A DNA stretch of 64,000 nt, taken from Chlamydoabsidia padenii. Its lineage: Eukaryota; Mucoromycota; Mucoromycetes; Mucorales; Cunninghamellaceae. A program made the position numbers and the translations under genes. Each line of letters begins with the position of its first letter. Position 1 is the stretch's first letter. Location: contig JAIWND010000003.1 in the NCBI GenBank assembly GCA_025330725.1, positions 806,001 through 870,000 of the forward strand. The letters are read 5' to 3'. The notes under the pieces are model-generated. The model had not been told where the DNA came from, did not search any database, and saw nothing but the letters and a program-made list of their open reading frames with translations. Below, piece after piece: positions 14,341 to 27,100 of this stretch.

Positions 14341-15953
14341 CTACTTTTTCTTCTCCAAGACTGATATAACATCCACCAGATCGGAGCTTGTTTCCACATA
14401 CCAATCAGCTGCTGTTTTCTTGTCAGCCGGGCCCACCGAGACTGTAAAGAGAATCTTGTCAGAGGTACCTGAAGTGACATGTTTTTTGAGCCCTTTAAAC
14501 ATGTCTTCATCCGTCCGATCGTCACCCGCACACATCAAGAAGCCTGCATTACTAGATGCCAATGCACGTTTAACAGCTTCCCCCTTGTTGATCACCGTCG
14601 GTCGTACTTCCAAATTCTTCTTTCCAATCAAGATTTCTACAGGTAATTTGGGTACAATGGCATTTTCAAGATGATTTTGACATTCCTTGGCTTGGAATTC
14701 CCTATAAACAAACAGATGGATGAGTAAACGGGTTGACTGGACCTTTTTTTTTTTTTTTTTTTTTTTTTTCTTTGTACCCGAATGTTTCTGGTTCCACTTT
14801 ACGATAATGCCAAGTCAAAGAGCTGCGTTTTTCTTCAATCATACTTCCTGGCGTTCTTTCCGTATAATATTGAAAAATTTCGCGCACATCGTCCATCCAT
14901 GACATATCCACCATATCGATATTGCTAATCCAATGATTAGTACCCGGAAATCGAGTGAAGCAGCCATGTTCAGCCGATAAGCCCAGGTCAGGAATATCAC
15001 CTAGCCAGAGCTCCAATGCTTTTTGATCACGCCCAGAAACTACCCATACAGTGTTCGAGGTTTCTTGACAAAGTCGTTTGAGTGCCGCCTTCATTTCTGG
15101 TGAGGGTGTTGCCGCTTCAGGTGTATCTACAATCGGTGTCAACGTTCCCTTTATAAAGTGATATTACAGAAAGTTGGTTAAAATGCCATGGCAGTAATAT
15201 GGGTACTTACATCGTAATCAAAGATGAATAATCCTTTGGATATGTTTTGATATTCAATACGTAGTCGTTGAGAATCGATTTTAGTTATTTTGTTGTTGTA
15301 TTGTGCCCTCGGACAAGCACTGAGGTTGTTGATCAAAGTTGTCGCCCAATGACAAGCTGTGTGTGTATTAACAAAGTTTAAAAGTTGCTAATCGTGATTA
15401 AAAAAAAAAAAAAAAAAGGAAATACATTGAGTTCCTTTGCTATATTTGTATTTCGCCCCCCCCCCTTGTGTTGTTATTACCTTGGCTTTTTCTGCTTTTT
15501 CTTCGTCAGACATAATAAGACATTCATTGATTGCACTTGATACCCACGAGTAGTCCCAAGGATTGACCAGGACAGCTGCACCCATACTACGCGCCGTACC
15601 AGTAAACTCGGATAAAATCAAAGGACCATGGCGTTGTTCTTGAGCCACCACATATTCAAAGCTAGTTGTGTTCATGCCATCACATACTGGAGTCACAAGA
15701 CCAATATCAGCAGCAGTTAATAAGGCATAGAATTCATCACGATCAATATGTTGATGATACATGTTGACAGGGGTAAATTCCATTGATCCAAATTGAGTAT
15801 TGATACGATTAACAGTTTCCACCACTTTGGATTCCATCTTGGGTGCATGAATGATTCCAGGTGAGGTCACTTGAATCAAGACGACCTAAAAAAAAAAAAA
15901 ATCGTGATTAGCATTACTGTTGTGATCACCACCACCCCTTTTTTTATTCTCTC

Positions 15954-15989
<36 letters not shown>

Positions 15990-17489
15990 TCTTGCCATTC
16001 TGGGTAGTCGTTTAAAAACTTTTCAAAAGCTTCCAGTTTTTGTAAGAGACCTTTCATGGGATCCAGTTTGTCGCGGCCAACAATGATATATTTTCCAGCA
16101 TAGCGTTCACGAATAGCCTTGACCTTGGGAGCCACACTGGGTCTTGAGCAGTTCTGTCGAGTACGTTCCACATCAATACCAATAGGATATATACCCAAAC
16201 TAACAGTGCCGGTTTTAGCTTCGACACCCGCTGGACTACTTTCATACCCCAGAATACGAGTACAGTTGGATTCAAAGTGTCGTGCATAATTGTATGTCTA
16301 AAAGAAGAATTGCCTAATCAGTAAAAGTATGATAAGATTTGATTCTATTTCTTTTTCATACCTGGAATCCAACAAGATTGGCACAAAGCATCCCATTCAA
16401 AACATCTTTTCGGTCTATAAGAGAGGATCAATTAGTTTAATATCAGTAATGTAGTTGATCAACGTACGAGGTAAGCACCGGAATATTTCAGAAGAAGGAA
16501 AGGGAATGTGAAGAAATAGACCAATAAGAGCATCAGGTTTGAGTTGACGAAGCATTTGAGGCACCAAAAGAAGATGATAATCTTGGATCCATACTATTTG
16601 GTTCAGAAGGGGTTAGTTAGTCGGCGTTTGAATTGCATGATATAACATCCCACCCCCATCTTTTTACATACCCAAATCACCAGGTTCATAGTTATCGGCA
16701 ACAGCTTGAGCAAATGCTTGATTGACAGCCACATAGTCATCCCAATGTTTGCTTTCATCAACGTTCTCGTCCCACATAACATAGTGAAACAGAGGCCAAA
16801 GCACTATAAACCACCACCACCCAAATATTGTCAGTGTAAACCCTGGGTATAACAAGTATGATTTCATATTTACCTTGTTTGCAATAACCTTCATAATGAC
16901 CTGATGCCTTTTCATTGTTGAGGAAGACCGGATACATTTTTTGACGATTTCGCAACAATTGAGCCAAGCTGTTCTTTTGGATCGATGGGATTTCTTCAGT
17001 AGGGACTTCAAGATCAGTGAGTTCAGACTTGATTTGACCGGTTCCACCAATCAAAAGTGTGTCATAGTGTTCTTTCAATGATTCCGTACCAGCAAAGAGA
17101 GCAGAATGACCAGCACGAGGTTTGATATCCCATAGTTCAGATTGACCAAGGGAAGGGATCAGTGATCGTCTACGAGCCAAGTTGGAGATGGGGGCATCCG
17201 TTTCGTCATTGTCTTGTGGTGTAGTAGCTTCATGGCGTGGTTTGTGCTGATCCAGACATAAGGAGTTGCGATGGAAGGTGTCTTGCTTTAAATGTCGTTT
17301 GTGTACCTGCTCTTGTCGTTCCAAGGCCGCCTTTTTTTCTTGTTGAGTCATGGGTACCATAAAGTGGAAGGGCAAGTGATTGACAACATTAATGACTTTT
17401 CCAGTTACCTTGGCATGTTCTTGACCTTCAGCTTGGAGCATGCGTTTGAGTTGTTCCCGATCGATGACCTGTGAGTTGCGACGCACCAT
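14341..17489 (-). CDS. TPS2: Trehalose-6-phosphate synthase/phosphatase (TPS2-like)
   Basis: The gene starts at ATG 17489 and runs through about nine exons to a stop at 14341. After a roughly 150-residue N-terminal extension there is a GT20 glucosyltransferase domain: [39 protein letters not shown] and [15 protein letters not shown]-type trehalose phosphatase domain follows, with FIFDYDGTLTPIV and [10 protein letters not shown]. The phosphatase nucleophile Asp is intact, so the protein should make trehalose by removing phosphate from trehalose-6-phosphate. The synthase domain keeps Arg and Lys of the RDKLDPMKG loop, so synthase activity is possible but unproven; in yeast Tps2 this half is structural. 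Trehalose protects spores and stressed cells. Confidence 0.9.
15958..15985. repeat. (AT)n microsatellite in trehalose-gene intron
   Basis: This alternating AT run lies inside an intron of the trehalose gene, next to the exon ending YPEWQEK. Confidence 0.85.
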
Positions 17490-17722
17490 ACTGATTAGCA
17501 GAGTAAGTAGAGAAGAGAATTGAAAAAGAGATAGAGGTGAAAAAAAAAAAAAAAAATCACCGGCATTTAAGGTGTTTCAGGTATCGGGGTTCGAATATCG
17601 GGATCGAGCTTGATCCCTCAATATGCTGGGCGATCTAATGCACTAAAGCCTTCTTTTTATTTTCCACTCTGGCAAATAACATAACACCAAACATAGATTT
17701 TTGAGCAAAAAAAGACAAAAAA

Positions 17723-17757
<35 letters not shown>

Positions 17758-18062
17758 GGTGGGAGTGTGGAAACCCCTGTCATATCGCATTGGCTCCCTC
17801 AATCTACGCATAAACATATTTAAAGTCCGAATAAAACAGGTGAGTTCCTGCCAATCATCGCTACACATTGTATTACAGGGATCATGATTGTGATGATGAA
17901 AGGATGATGCCCTGATACCTTAGCACCCCCCCCCAAAAAAAACAAGTAGACGATAAAATGATAGACATAACATTATAACAACAGTTTATTATAAATATTT
18001 ATATGTATTGGTGTAGGCAGACCAACTTGACACTACATACGATCATACTAATTTGATCTAAT
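17490..18062. other. Intergenic: trehalose gene promoter and GCDH 3' end
   Basis: No gene is seen. It includes a long poly(A) run at about 17728-17755, and the sequence TCGGGGTTCGAATATCGGGA (about 17584-17603), an element-like site 95-115 bp upstream of the trehalose gene in sense orientation. Confidence 0.5.
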
Positions 18063-19697
18063 CTATTTAAAAGCAGGGATTCCAGTAATAGCTCTACCCA
18101 AGATGAGAGCATGCATATCCTTTGTGCCTTCATAAGTCACCACAGCTTCCAAGTTATTAGAGTGGCGGATTATATTGTATTCGGCCGAGACACCATTTCC
18201 ACCGAGCATATCACGGGCTTCACGAGCAATTTCAAGAGCCTTCACAGTAGAGTTACGCTTCACCATAGAGATCATTTCAGGAGCAAGCATCTTGGCATCC
18301 TTTAAACGACCCACTTGAAGACAAGCTTGTAAACCAATAGCAATCTATTGTTAATTATCCCCCCCAACAACAAAAGAGAGCAACATCTTAGTCAATGTTC
18401 AATCCCCCCCCCTCTTCTACTACTTACTTCACTGTTAAAGTCAGCCAATTTCTTTTGTATCAACTGATTGGCAGCAAGAGGACGACCGAATTGATTACGT
18501 TCCAAAGTGTATTCACGAGCTTGAGCCAAACATGATTCAGCAGCACCAAGAGCACCCCAAGCGATACCATACCGAGCATTGTTTAAACAACCAAAAGGAC
18601 CTTTTAGACCCTTGACATTGGGTAACATGTTTTCAGCAGGGACTTGGACATTATCAAACATCATCATGCCAGTAATAGAAGCACGTAAAGCCACCTTGCC
18701 ATGGATAGTGGGGGTTTCGAGACCAGGCATGCCACGTTCGAGAATAAAACCACGGATAGCACCATCTTCATCGAGATTCTTGGCCCACACAATCATTACA
18801 TCGGCAATAGGTGAGTTGGTAATCCAGGTTTTGCTGCCGTTGATCACATAATGTCCATTGACTTTCTTGGCGGTGGTGACCATGCTAGCAGGATCAGAGC
18901 CATGATTAGGTTCAGTAAGACCAAAACAGCCAATCTTGGTACCCTTGGCTATAATAACATGATGAAAAAAGTTAATATCCATTTCTATTACCACCCCTCC
19001 TTTTTTTTTTTTTTTTTGTATGTACTTACCCAAGTCCGGAAGATACTTTTCTTTCTGAGCATCAGAGCCATATGCATTAATGGGATGCATCACAAGGGAA
19101 GACTGGACTGACATGGCTGATCGGTATCCAGAGTCTACACTATGGTATAAGTATAAAAGCATTAGAGTCTGTTTTTTCCATCCTATCAAGTAACTTACTA
19201 TTCTACTTCACGAGCAGTCAAACCATAGGATACAGAGGATACGCCAGCGCAGCCATAACCGTCAATAGTGGAGCCTAAAAATCCAAGTTCACCCATTTCT
19301 TGCATAATGTCCTTGTCAAACTCTATCAAAAAAAAGGGGGGGGGAGAAGATACCGTGAGAATTTCAGTCAAAGAGGGGCAGGCTACCTACTTTCATTAAG
19401 GAAGGCATCAGTTACTCGAGGTTGGAGTTTTTCTTGACAGTAATCACGAGCAGCATCTCTGTAGAATATTAATATATATATATATATAGTTGAGTAACAA
19501 TACATTATAGTGTTTATTCCTCTTCTATTTTTTTTTTTTCATTACCTAACCATCACTTCTTCTTCAGTCAATTGACTTTCGAGGTTTAAAGGATCTTGCC
19601 AATTATACTTGACAAATGAGCTGGTTTTTGAAGCCATAGTGCGTGCCTGGAGAGGAGCAACGATAGACCGAGAGGTCAGTTGAAGACGAGATAGCAT
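18063..19697 (-). CDS. GCDH: Glutaryl-CoA dehydrogenase, mitochondrial
   Basis: The gene runs from ATG 19697 to the stop at 18063 in about six exons. The N-terminus [19 protein letters not shown] is a typical mitochondrial presequence. [18 protein letters not shown] is the signature opening of glutaryl-CoA dehydrogenase rather than other acyl-CoA dehydrogenases. FAD and substrate motifs follow ([25 protein letters not shown]), and the C-terminal [20 protein letters not shown] carries the catalytic Glu in YEGT. The enzyme converts glutaryl-CoA to crotonyl-CoA in lysine and tryptophan breakdown, passing electrons to ETF. Confidence 0.93.
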
Positions 19698-20938
19698 GTT
19701 TGTGTGGTGGAAGTAAAATAAATAAAAAGAAAGAAGAAACACAAAGCAGGCACTTTTAAATTATTTATCGTTTCGATTGATTTTAAACCCCGCTATACTT
19801 TTTTCTTTCCCAAGTCGCAAAAAGGCAAATGTGAATAATAAGATCGGTCGATGTCAGGGACCAAAAAGTAGAACGTTGTGATTTTCCAAACTACTCTAGA
19901 TTGGGATCATCATCATAAGTTGATTGATGGTGAAAGTTCACTTTTCAATAGGTTTCCAGCTGGCCGAGTTTTCAAATGTACCAGTGACAGCTGAGTTTAT
20001 GTTCCAGGGCAAATCTTTTAAGCTTGCTATTCTTTTACCCGTCATCCTTTGTTTCCCCACAATCTAAAACTTTGACCCCAATTGAAAAAAAAAACCCCCC
20101 GGGGTTTAAACACACTCTCACTCTCCTGGGAGTTGCAAATATACCAGAGCTTACTAATGGAGATGTAGCTTTTTTTTTTTAAACCCAATCAAAAGCTATA
20201 GTCTTCAGGAATGCAGCGCAATAAACAGAAAGAATAGTTGGTTATCAAAAATAAACAGAGTTATTGATTAGTTGTACTGAGGAAGAGTAGATCAAAAGAG
20301 ACACCGAGCGGAATTTTGTCGGTTCGGATGTTCAAATTTGGTAGGTGGGCGAAACCTTTGATCTAATCACGCTATCGCATGCCAAATCAAAAGACATGTA
20401 GGTTCTATTTTATGCATCAGATATCCTCAACACCCGTTATAGGAAGAGGCCAAAATTTATCATTGTTCTTTAATTCAAACCAAATTGAACCGAAAAAGGT
20501 TGATTGATTCACGCATAACAGACTGGCGTTAAAACTTGGACTTTCTTATGCAATCTGTATTAATGGGTCAGAATGCTTATCGCATTTAACTTTATTATAC
20601 ACATTAAGATAACATCGACAACATGATGTTCAATCCATTATTTTTAAATCACACCTTCATCCACCCCTACAGAGTCGCAAATGGTTCAAATCCCGTCCCA
20701 TCACCACCACCCATAAAATATGCATAAACACCGTTACAAATGGAGTAATTATCTTTTATTGTTATTATGTGGTATGATAGAATTAATCAAGAGGACACAA
20801 AAAAAAAGTAATGGATATAAAAAAAAACAAAAACAAATCAGCAGCAACACAACCATATGCTATATGTATATATAATATAGAAAAAAAGAGTACGAGGAAG
20901 AGACAATAAAGAGAAGGGAAAAATACAGTTAAACTAAA
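19698..20938. other. Long intergenic region without genes
   Basis: These 1.24 kb between the GCDH start and the HSPA12-like 3' end hold no plausible coding exon. They contain an element copy at 19781-19793, an inverted repeat AAACCCC/GGGGTTT at 20092-20107, GAGCGGAATTTTG near 20307 and GGTTCAAATCCCG at 20683-20695. No other structure is seen. Confidence 0.5.
19781..19793 (+). promoter_or_regulatory. Recurring promoter element upstream of GCDH
   Basis: TTTTAAACCCCGC lies 84 bp upstream of the GCDH ATG and in opposite orientation to the gene. Confidence 0.5.
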
Positions 20939-23310
20939 CTAGACGTTAAAGTTACAAACCACCTGGTAAGTCTTGTCTTTGATGATTGCTTCTACGCGTA
21001 ATTCCACTTCACCAAAGTACATATTGATTGTCAGTTCCACAGGATCCCCGTTCTTGGCGTCAGGTAAGCGAGGCATGGGTATTTCAAAATCAAAAACTTT
21101 GCGGACACCGTCTTGGAGAACATATCGTGGTTCTTCTTCCATACTGCCTGCATAAAAGGTACAAGCGGTGTGCCTTGGGTAATAGGTAATGTATCGTTTA
21201 CTAGTACATTTATCAATGTCTAAAGCATCATATCATCATAAGAGGGTTAGTATAAAAAAAAGTATGTATATTATCCATCATGTAATATTACCTAATGGTT
21301 TGCCACGTTGGACAAAAACAGAGAATCGGTGATCACATCGAATAGATCCATCTGGGTTGATGATCTTGTATTCAGGGGGATCAAGTAGTTCATTGAACGG
21401 AGAAGTGATGTCAATACCGTACCAGTATCGAGGGATACGCACAGATACCTTGGTAGGATTCATGCCAAAGTAGACAGCACCACGACACACAGCCATTTCT
21501 ATAGTATATCAAAAAAAAAAGGCATGATTAGTAATTACTTTTAAACCCCATGTCCCTAATCTTCTCATTTACCTGCACGAGGGGGTGATATCACCTTGAT
21601 ACCAAGAGGATCGAATTCTTCATGGACGCGAGAATAGAGATATTGAGAAGATCCAAAGCCACCGACCATAAAGATTGCCTTCAAATTTGGAGCTTCTGCT
21701 TTTTGTTTATGCACCAGTTCGAGTACTTCCATTACAACAGGTTCATACACTTTTGCCTTGAGTTCTTCCAAAGAGAATCGAAGCATCCCATCCCGGAGAC
21801 CAATGGATGGCATGGTATGTTCAGTTAATCCCGCATTCATTGGTAGTTGTAAGTATTGTTCTTCAGTTCCGTCAAATGAAGGTTTAAGCATTTCTATGTA
21901 TTAAAAGACAAGATTGAACTATGTTAGTCAAAGGGGCTGATATGTGTAATTGTTGGTATTTACCTATAAAATGTTCCATCATGTTTTCAAGTGCCTGGGC
22001 GGGAACCCTACCACTGGTGACCTTGTTTAGTTTTGATTTCAGGAGTTTCCGCATCTTCTTGTCGATAAATACCGAGCCACATGATTTGCCCATACCTTTT
22101 GCACTTTCTTGGAATTTCCGATTACCATTAGCATCCATTTTGACATTAAAGACGATTAAATCCAAAGTACCACCACCAGCATCACAGATCATGAATTCAT
22201 CACCATCTACCATATTGAATTGATCGCAAGTCTTTTCACAATAGATCGCAGCAGCTTCGGGTTCAGATATCAGCATCAATCTATCGTGATGATCGTTCTT
22301 GTCGATAATGCCCGCCAATATAGAAGCTTCCCGCATCATTTGTTTCGCTTTGTCGCTCCACATTGCTGGTACCTGTATTATCAAAAAGTCAGTCAGTCAT
22401 CCTACAATGTAAAGTGATACTTTTTTTTTTTAATGTCATCATTTACCGTTAAACAGTATCGGTAGCGTCCTTCAAATTGATGAGCAAATCCTTTTCGCAT
22501 TTCAGAGACTACATGTGCATGGAATTCACGAAGGTAATCTATAAAGAGAAAGAGAAAGAGAGTCAAGCTTTTCGATTTGTCTTTTAAATCTACCCCCCCC
22601 ATTAACCCATATTTTATCACTTACCAGCAATAATTTCAATCACCGTGAATCCTTCAGGCACCCGTAAAACATCACCCAGACTATCATCGAGGAAGAGCTT
22701 GAATTGTTGCAGCAATACGTGTTCTTGTTTAAAGTTATTCTTGTGGCATTCTGCCCGCACAATACTACCCCAATGTGTCAGTTTCTATGTATACAAAAAA
22801 AAAAAAACAAGATTAGTATGTTATACACTTTTATGTCTAATGACTTACCAGAGTTTCGGGATTGTATAACTATGTAAGGTATAAAGCAACAAATCATATA
22901 AGTAAAAAAGCATAATCGTCTTGAGCATCATACTTACACTTATGGTGGGAACCTATTAAGAAAAAGAAGAAGTGAGTAAAAGAAGTTTATCAACTCGAGG
23001 TGTATCAGTATTTTTACCTTTGGATAACGGTTTGCTGTTTGCTTTGGCCTAATACAATCAAGAGGATAAGTGAGTTAAACAGTATCATAATTCATTTCCT
23101 TGTTCCATTACTTACCAGGAGCTAATATCACAGACTTCGTTTTCAGACGTAGTTATACCATATGCAGCACCAGAATACGTAGTACCTTGAATATATATCA
23201 AGTGTTAGTGGGAACATTGTTCAACTCCATTTCCGTCTGTTCTACTTACCAAAGTCGATACCAATGACTACAGGATAGTCACTAAGTCGAAAAGGTGTCG
23301 CTGTATCCAT
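20939..23310 (-). CDS. HSPA12-like HSP70-family ATPase
   Basis: The gene runs from ATG 23310 to the stop at 20939 through about nine short exons. It opens with the actin/HSP70 phosphate-1 motif (PVVIGIDFGTTYSGAAYG). Then come VPAMWSDKAKQMMREA, LISEPEAAAIYC, the phosphate-2 motif ICDAGGGTLDLIVF and the adenosine motif IFMVGGFGSSQYL. The Cys-rich insertions and the absence of a canonical peptide-binding domain with EEVD place it in the divergent HSPA12-like group, which is often multi-copy in filamentous fungi. The role is unknown; it is an ATPase fold rather than a proven chaperone. It is divergent from SREBP. Confidence 0.88.
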
Positions 23311-24176
23311 TGTTGAATTCAGAAAAGATGAATTGAGGATGAAGAAGAGGGAAGAAAGTCAGTTTTGAAAAATTGGTTGAAATAAAATAACACACAGCCT
23401 CAAAAAAAAAAAATTACCTTTTGTGTGACCATTCAAGTCTTTATCGGCTTTGGCTTTTCAATGCAAATGTTCATCCTTCTTTGGCTTTGTACAAATTTAT
23501 AAAAGCCTCAAACAATAAACAGTTCCTAGTTTATTGGTTTTACCAGAGTAAAATGATAGGTTTCAGCAGGAATTCAATTAGCCATAATCGGATATTTGAA
23601 TATCCGACTATGCGAAATGAATCCCCGGATATGCACTTTTCCCTTCATACATTGAATCTATGTAATCATCGTCATTATTTGACCAAAATTCATGTGGTTC
23701 TAGCATTAATGCAGGATACGGTGTGGAAAGAAGATATCGCTATCCAAAATGTAGTTGTGCCCTTCATATCAAAGTGAAAGCTGACCAATCAAGTGAGGGG
23801 CCCAGGTGGTAAAAATAGGAGTATCACAAAAATGGCGGTGAATGAAAATATTGTTCATTACCTTTTGTTTTCAAAGCAAAAAGGAATGTCAACAGAACAA
23901 TCTAAGAATACACGGGGATGCAGTGATAAAATGAGACTATTGTCATCAGGTATAAGATCAACTATTTATTATTAAGGGGAATTGGTTGGACAATAAGAGG
24001 GTGCGTGCTTACATTGGTTGGCCTTCCATATGCGATGAAAAGAAATCAGGCCACATTTTTCATTTTTTCAAATCCCGATAACAATTGCACTTGACCCCTT
24101 TACATTTTTATATTTGTATTTTTTTTTTTTTTTTTTTTTTCTCCTTCCTTTCTTTTACTTTATCGATTACTACATT
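23311..24176. other. Divergent promoter region, HSPA12-like / SREBP
   Basis: No convincing exon is seen in these 866 bp. The region contains a near-perfect palindrome CGGATATT-TG-AATATCCG at 23589-23606, the recurring element at 24063-24079, and a T run just before the SREBP start. Confidence 0.5.
24063..24079 (+). promoter_or_regulatory. Recurring promoter element upstream of SREBP
   Basis: TTTTTTCAAATCCCGAT lies 98-114 bp upstream of the SREBP ATG, in sense, and is followed by a 20-nt T run in the leader. Confidence 0.5.
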
Positions 24177-27100
24177 ATGGAAACCTTCATTCATGGTCCT
24201 GGAATGGACATGTTTGGGGATAATAATGACGCCTTCTTCTCCTTATCACAGTTTGACCTTGAATTACAACAACAAGCTCAAGCTGCTATCCAACAACAGC
24301 AACAACAAACACAAAATCTTCAACAGCAGCAACAGCAACAGCAACGACCAACACAAGATTTGTGGCAAGATTTTGATCGTTATCTTCCAGTTGATTGTCA
24401 GTCCTTTATAATGCCTGATACATTAATGCATCCACCATATAGAGACACTACTCTACCTGGTCCCACACCGAACACCATGCTATATGACGGAACTTCTTCG
24501 CCCTATATGGCCACCAACAAAACGACACCGCCTGTGTATGAACAACCCACCAAGAAATACGTTGCTGGGCTTACACCACCTTATGACTTTGACATTACAC
24601 CTATCGTACGATCTCAATGGGCAGCTGAAGACCTCACCAAGAAAGAATATCCAAGTCCGGAACAATACCATTACAATGTCACCTCTCCACCTCAACAATC
24701 CACTGTTTTGGTTCCTTCCATGGCATCTCAGGAGAACCACGGCAATAATACTATCAACAATACCCACAGTAATAACATTGACAACAACAACAACAACAAC
24801 AACAACATATCGAACAGTATCAATATCAGCAGCAATAGTGGTAACGACAATGGGAATAACTTTGACAATACAACACAGGCTTCTTTGTCTTCAGCTTCTA
24901 CACCAATACCTGCTTCTCAACAATACCAACAACAACAACAACAACAACAACAAACAGCAACAACAACTTCATCAATGACTCCAAATGTGGCCGATATTAT
25001 TGCTCGTATCAATTGGGACTCACCAACCCTAACTCATACTGATCCAAGTAAGTTAAATAACCCCCCCCCTCTCCTTTATTTTTAGTTGATAAACAAAACC
25101 ACATGACTAACATACTATTTTTTTTTCATGTAGCCAAGGTGCCAATACAACGATTGAAGCCTGCAACTGACGGACAATTGCCACTCTCTGCGTCGGGATC
25201 TCCTTCTTCTGATCATACTGGTGTTGGTGGGAAACAAAAGAAGACTGCTCATAATGCGATTGAACGACGATACCGAAACAACATTAACGATAGGATCGCT
25301 GAACTCAAAAATGCTGTCCCTGCTCTCCTTCATGCAAAACCCAAAGAAAAGGATCGTACAGGTGGTCAAGTTGGAAAACGACATAGGCTTGACGATGATG
25401 ACGATGATATTGGTGACGATGGTGAAGAATACTTGGATGGTGTGGCGGTAGCAACTAAACTCAACAAGGCGACCATTCTACGCAAAGCAACGGAATACAT
25501 CAACCATTTGAAACGCACTGGTGACGATATGAAACGAGAAAACGACTCACTCCAACACTTGTTGGCTCAACTTCCTGGTGGTCATGAAGTCCTTGCTCAT
25601 TATCAAATCCAAAAGTTACAACGTGAACAAATGATGCAACGACAGTTAATGATGGAACGACAAATGATCAAACAAGAACAGCAGGATCGGAAAAAGGCAG
25701 CAAGTAAACGGAAACGAGCTAAACGACAATACAACAATAATAGCAACATTCACCATGAAGATTATGATGATGGATCACTATCAAGTAATTCGGGCGATCA
25801 TCCTCCTACACCTCCTTCGAATAATGATGGTCTTGCCAACAATCGTGTGTTTATGGCTCTCTTTATGGCGATCTCCTTCTTCTCGTCTTCACCTTTGACT
25901 ACACCGGGAGGATCGGAACAAGTAAATAATCATCACCATGTCTCTCGCACCACAAGTGAACAAATGAATGCTGCATCTGCTCCTACTGCAAATGATTCCT
26001 ACAACTCTTATAATACCATTAACAACCAAAGTGGTGGCTCATGGATCTCGATTGAAGATGGATGGTAAGCATTGGAGGAAGGAGGAGACTTGTCTTTTTT
26101 ACTAACATATATTAAAATATCATGTTAGGTCCATTTTACGTTTGGTATTGTTTATTGCTTGCTTGATTCAACTTTTACTACCCTATTTAAAAAGCTGGGT
26201 ATTTGGTCATTCCTTTAGGGTACGTCGAATTGTTACAACACCAAAATCTCGACAACATCAGCATGCTCGCCGAATGGGCAAGAACAAGAAATTAGACTTT
26301 GGCAACAAGACAACTCCGTTCATGTCTCCCGGTGATGAAAAGTGTATGCAAATGTATCAACTCTTGGTCAAACTTCTTTTAGTGGATCATGATGACACTA
26401 CGGTTAGATTATCCTCTATACACAAGATTGGTCTCCTCTCGTCCTTGGTGAAAGAATTGGTTATATTTGGAACTCGTCATGTCTTTGGCTACGATATTGC
26501 TTGTGGGAATCATCGTCAAGAAGATGACGATACATTGGATGATGATGAATGGGAACAGAAAACACTTCATCGATGGGGCCACGTCTTCAAATGGATCAAA
26601 CTCAACGAATGTGAATGTCTTGGTGGTAATCCATTCTTATCACGACTCACTATGCTATATCACAGTGTGCGTATGCTCAATCTGGTGGACTCACTGGAAG
26701 AAGACCTCGATAATGATCTCCGTGTCTATGACGTTGATGATGATGATGACACTGATGGTGGCCGTGAAGAACAACAGCGAAAACAACTCTCATCCATGCG
26801 TGCTCGGGCTTATGCTACTGCTACTATTCAAATGGTTTTGGGTATTCCTTATGCATTCCTTGCTAACCGAGTAGCCGACTATCTATGGGGTGTAGCCATT
26901 TGGGATGCTAACGAAGAAGATGCTTGGGCCTGTTTGACCGAAGATGATCATGATGATAACCTGATGACAAGTCTGTCTACCAAAGAAGCCTGGATTGAAA
27001 CCTTGGATGTTATACGAAATCAGATTACCAACTGGACCTTGGTATCCACAACAACAGCAACAACAACAGCTTTAGCACAAAAATCACGCGGGTTATCTTT

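Noticed and set aside
20683..20695. GGTTCAAATCCCG resembles a tRNA B box
   Set aside because: No A box lies at the right distance, and the flanking bases do not form a T-stem or acceptor stem. It fits the recurring promoter-type motif better.
23421..23777. Open frame of 118 codons between the HSPA12-like gene and SREBP
   Set aside because: It does not begin with a convincing start in context, has no recognisable motif, and lies in the divergent promoter region.
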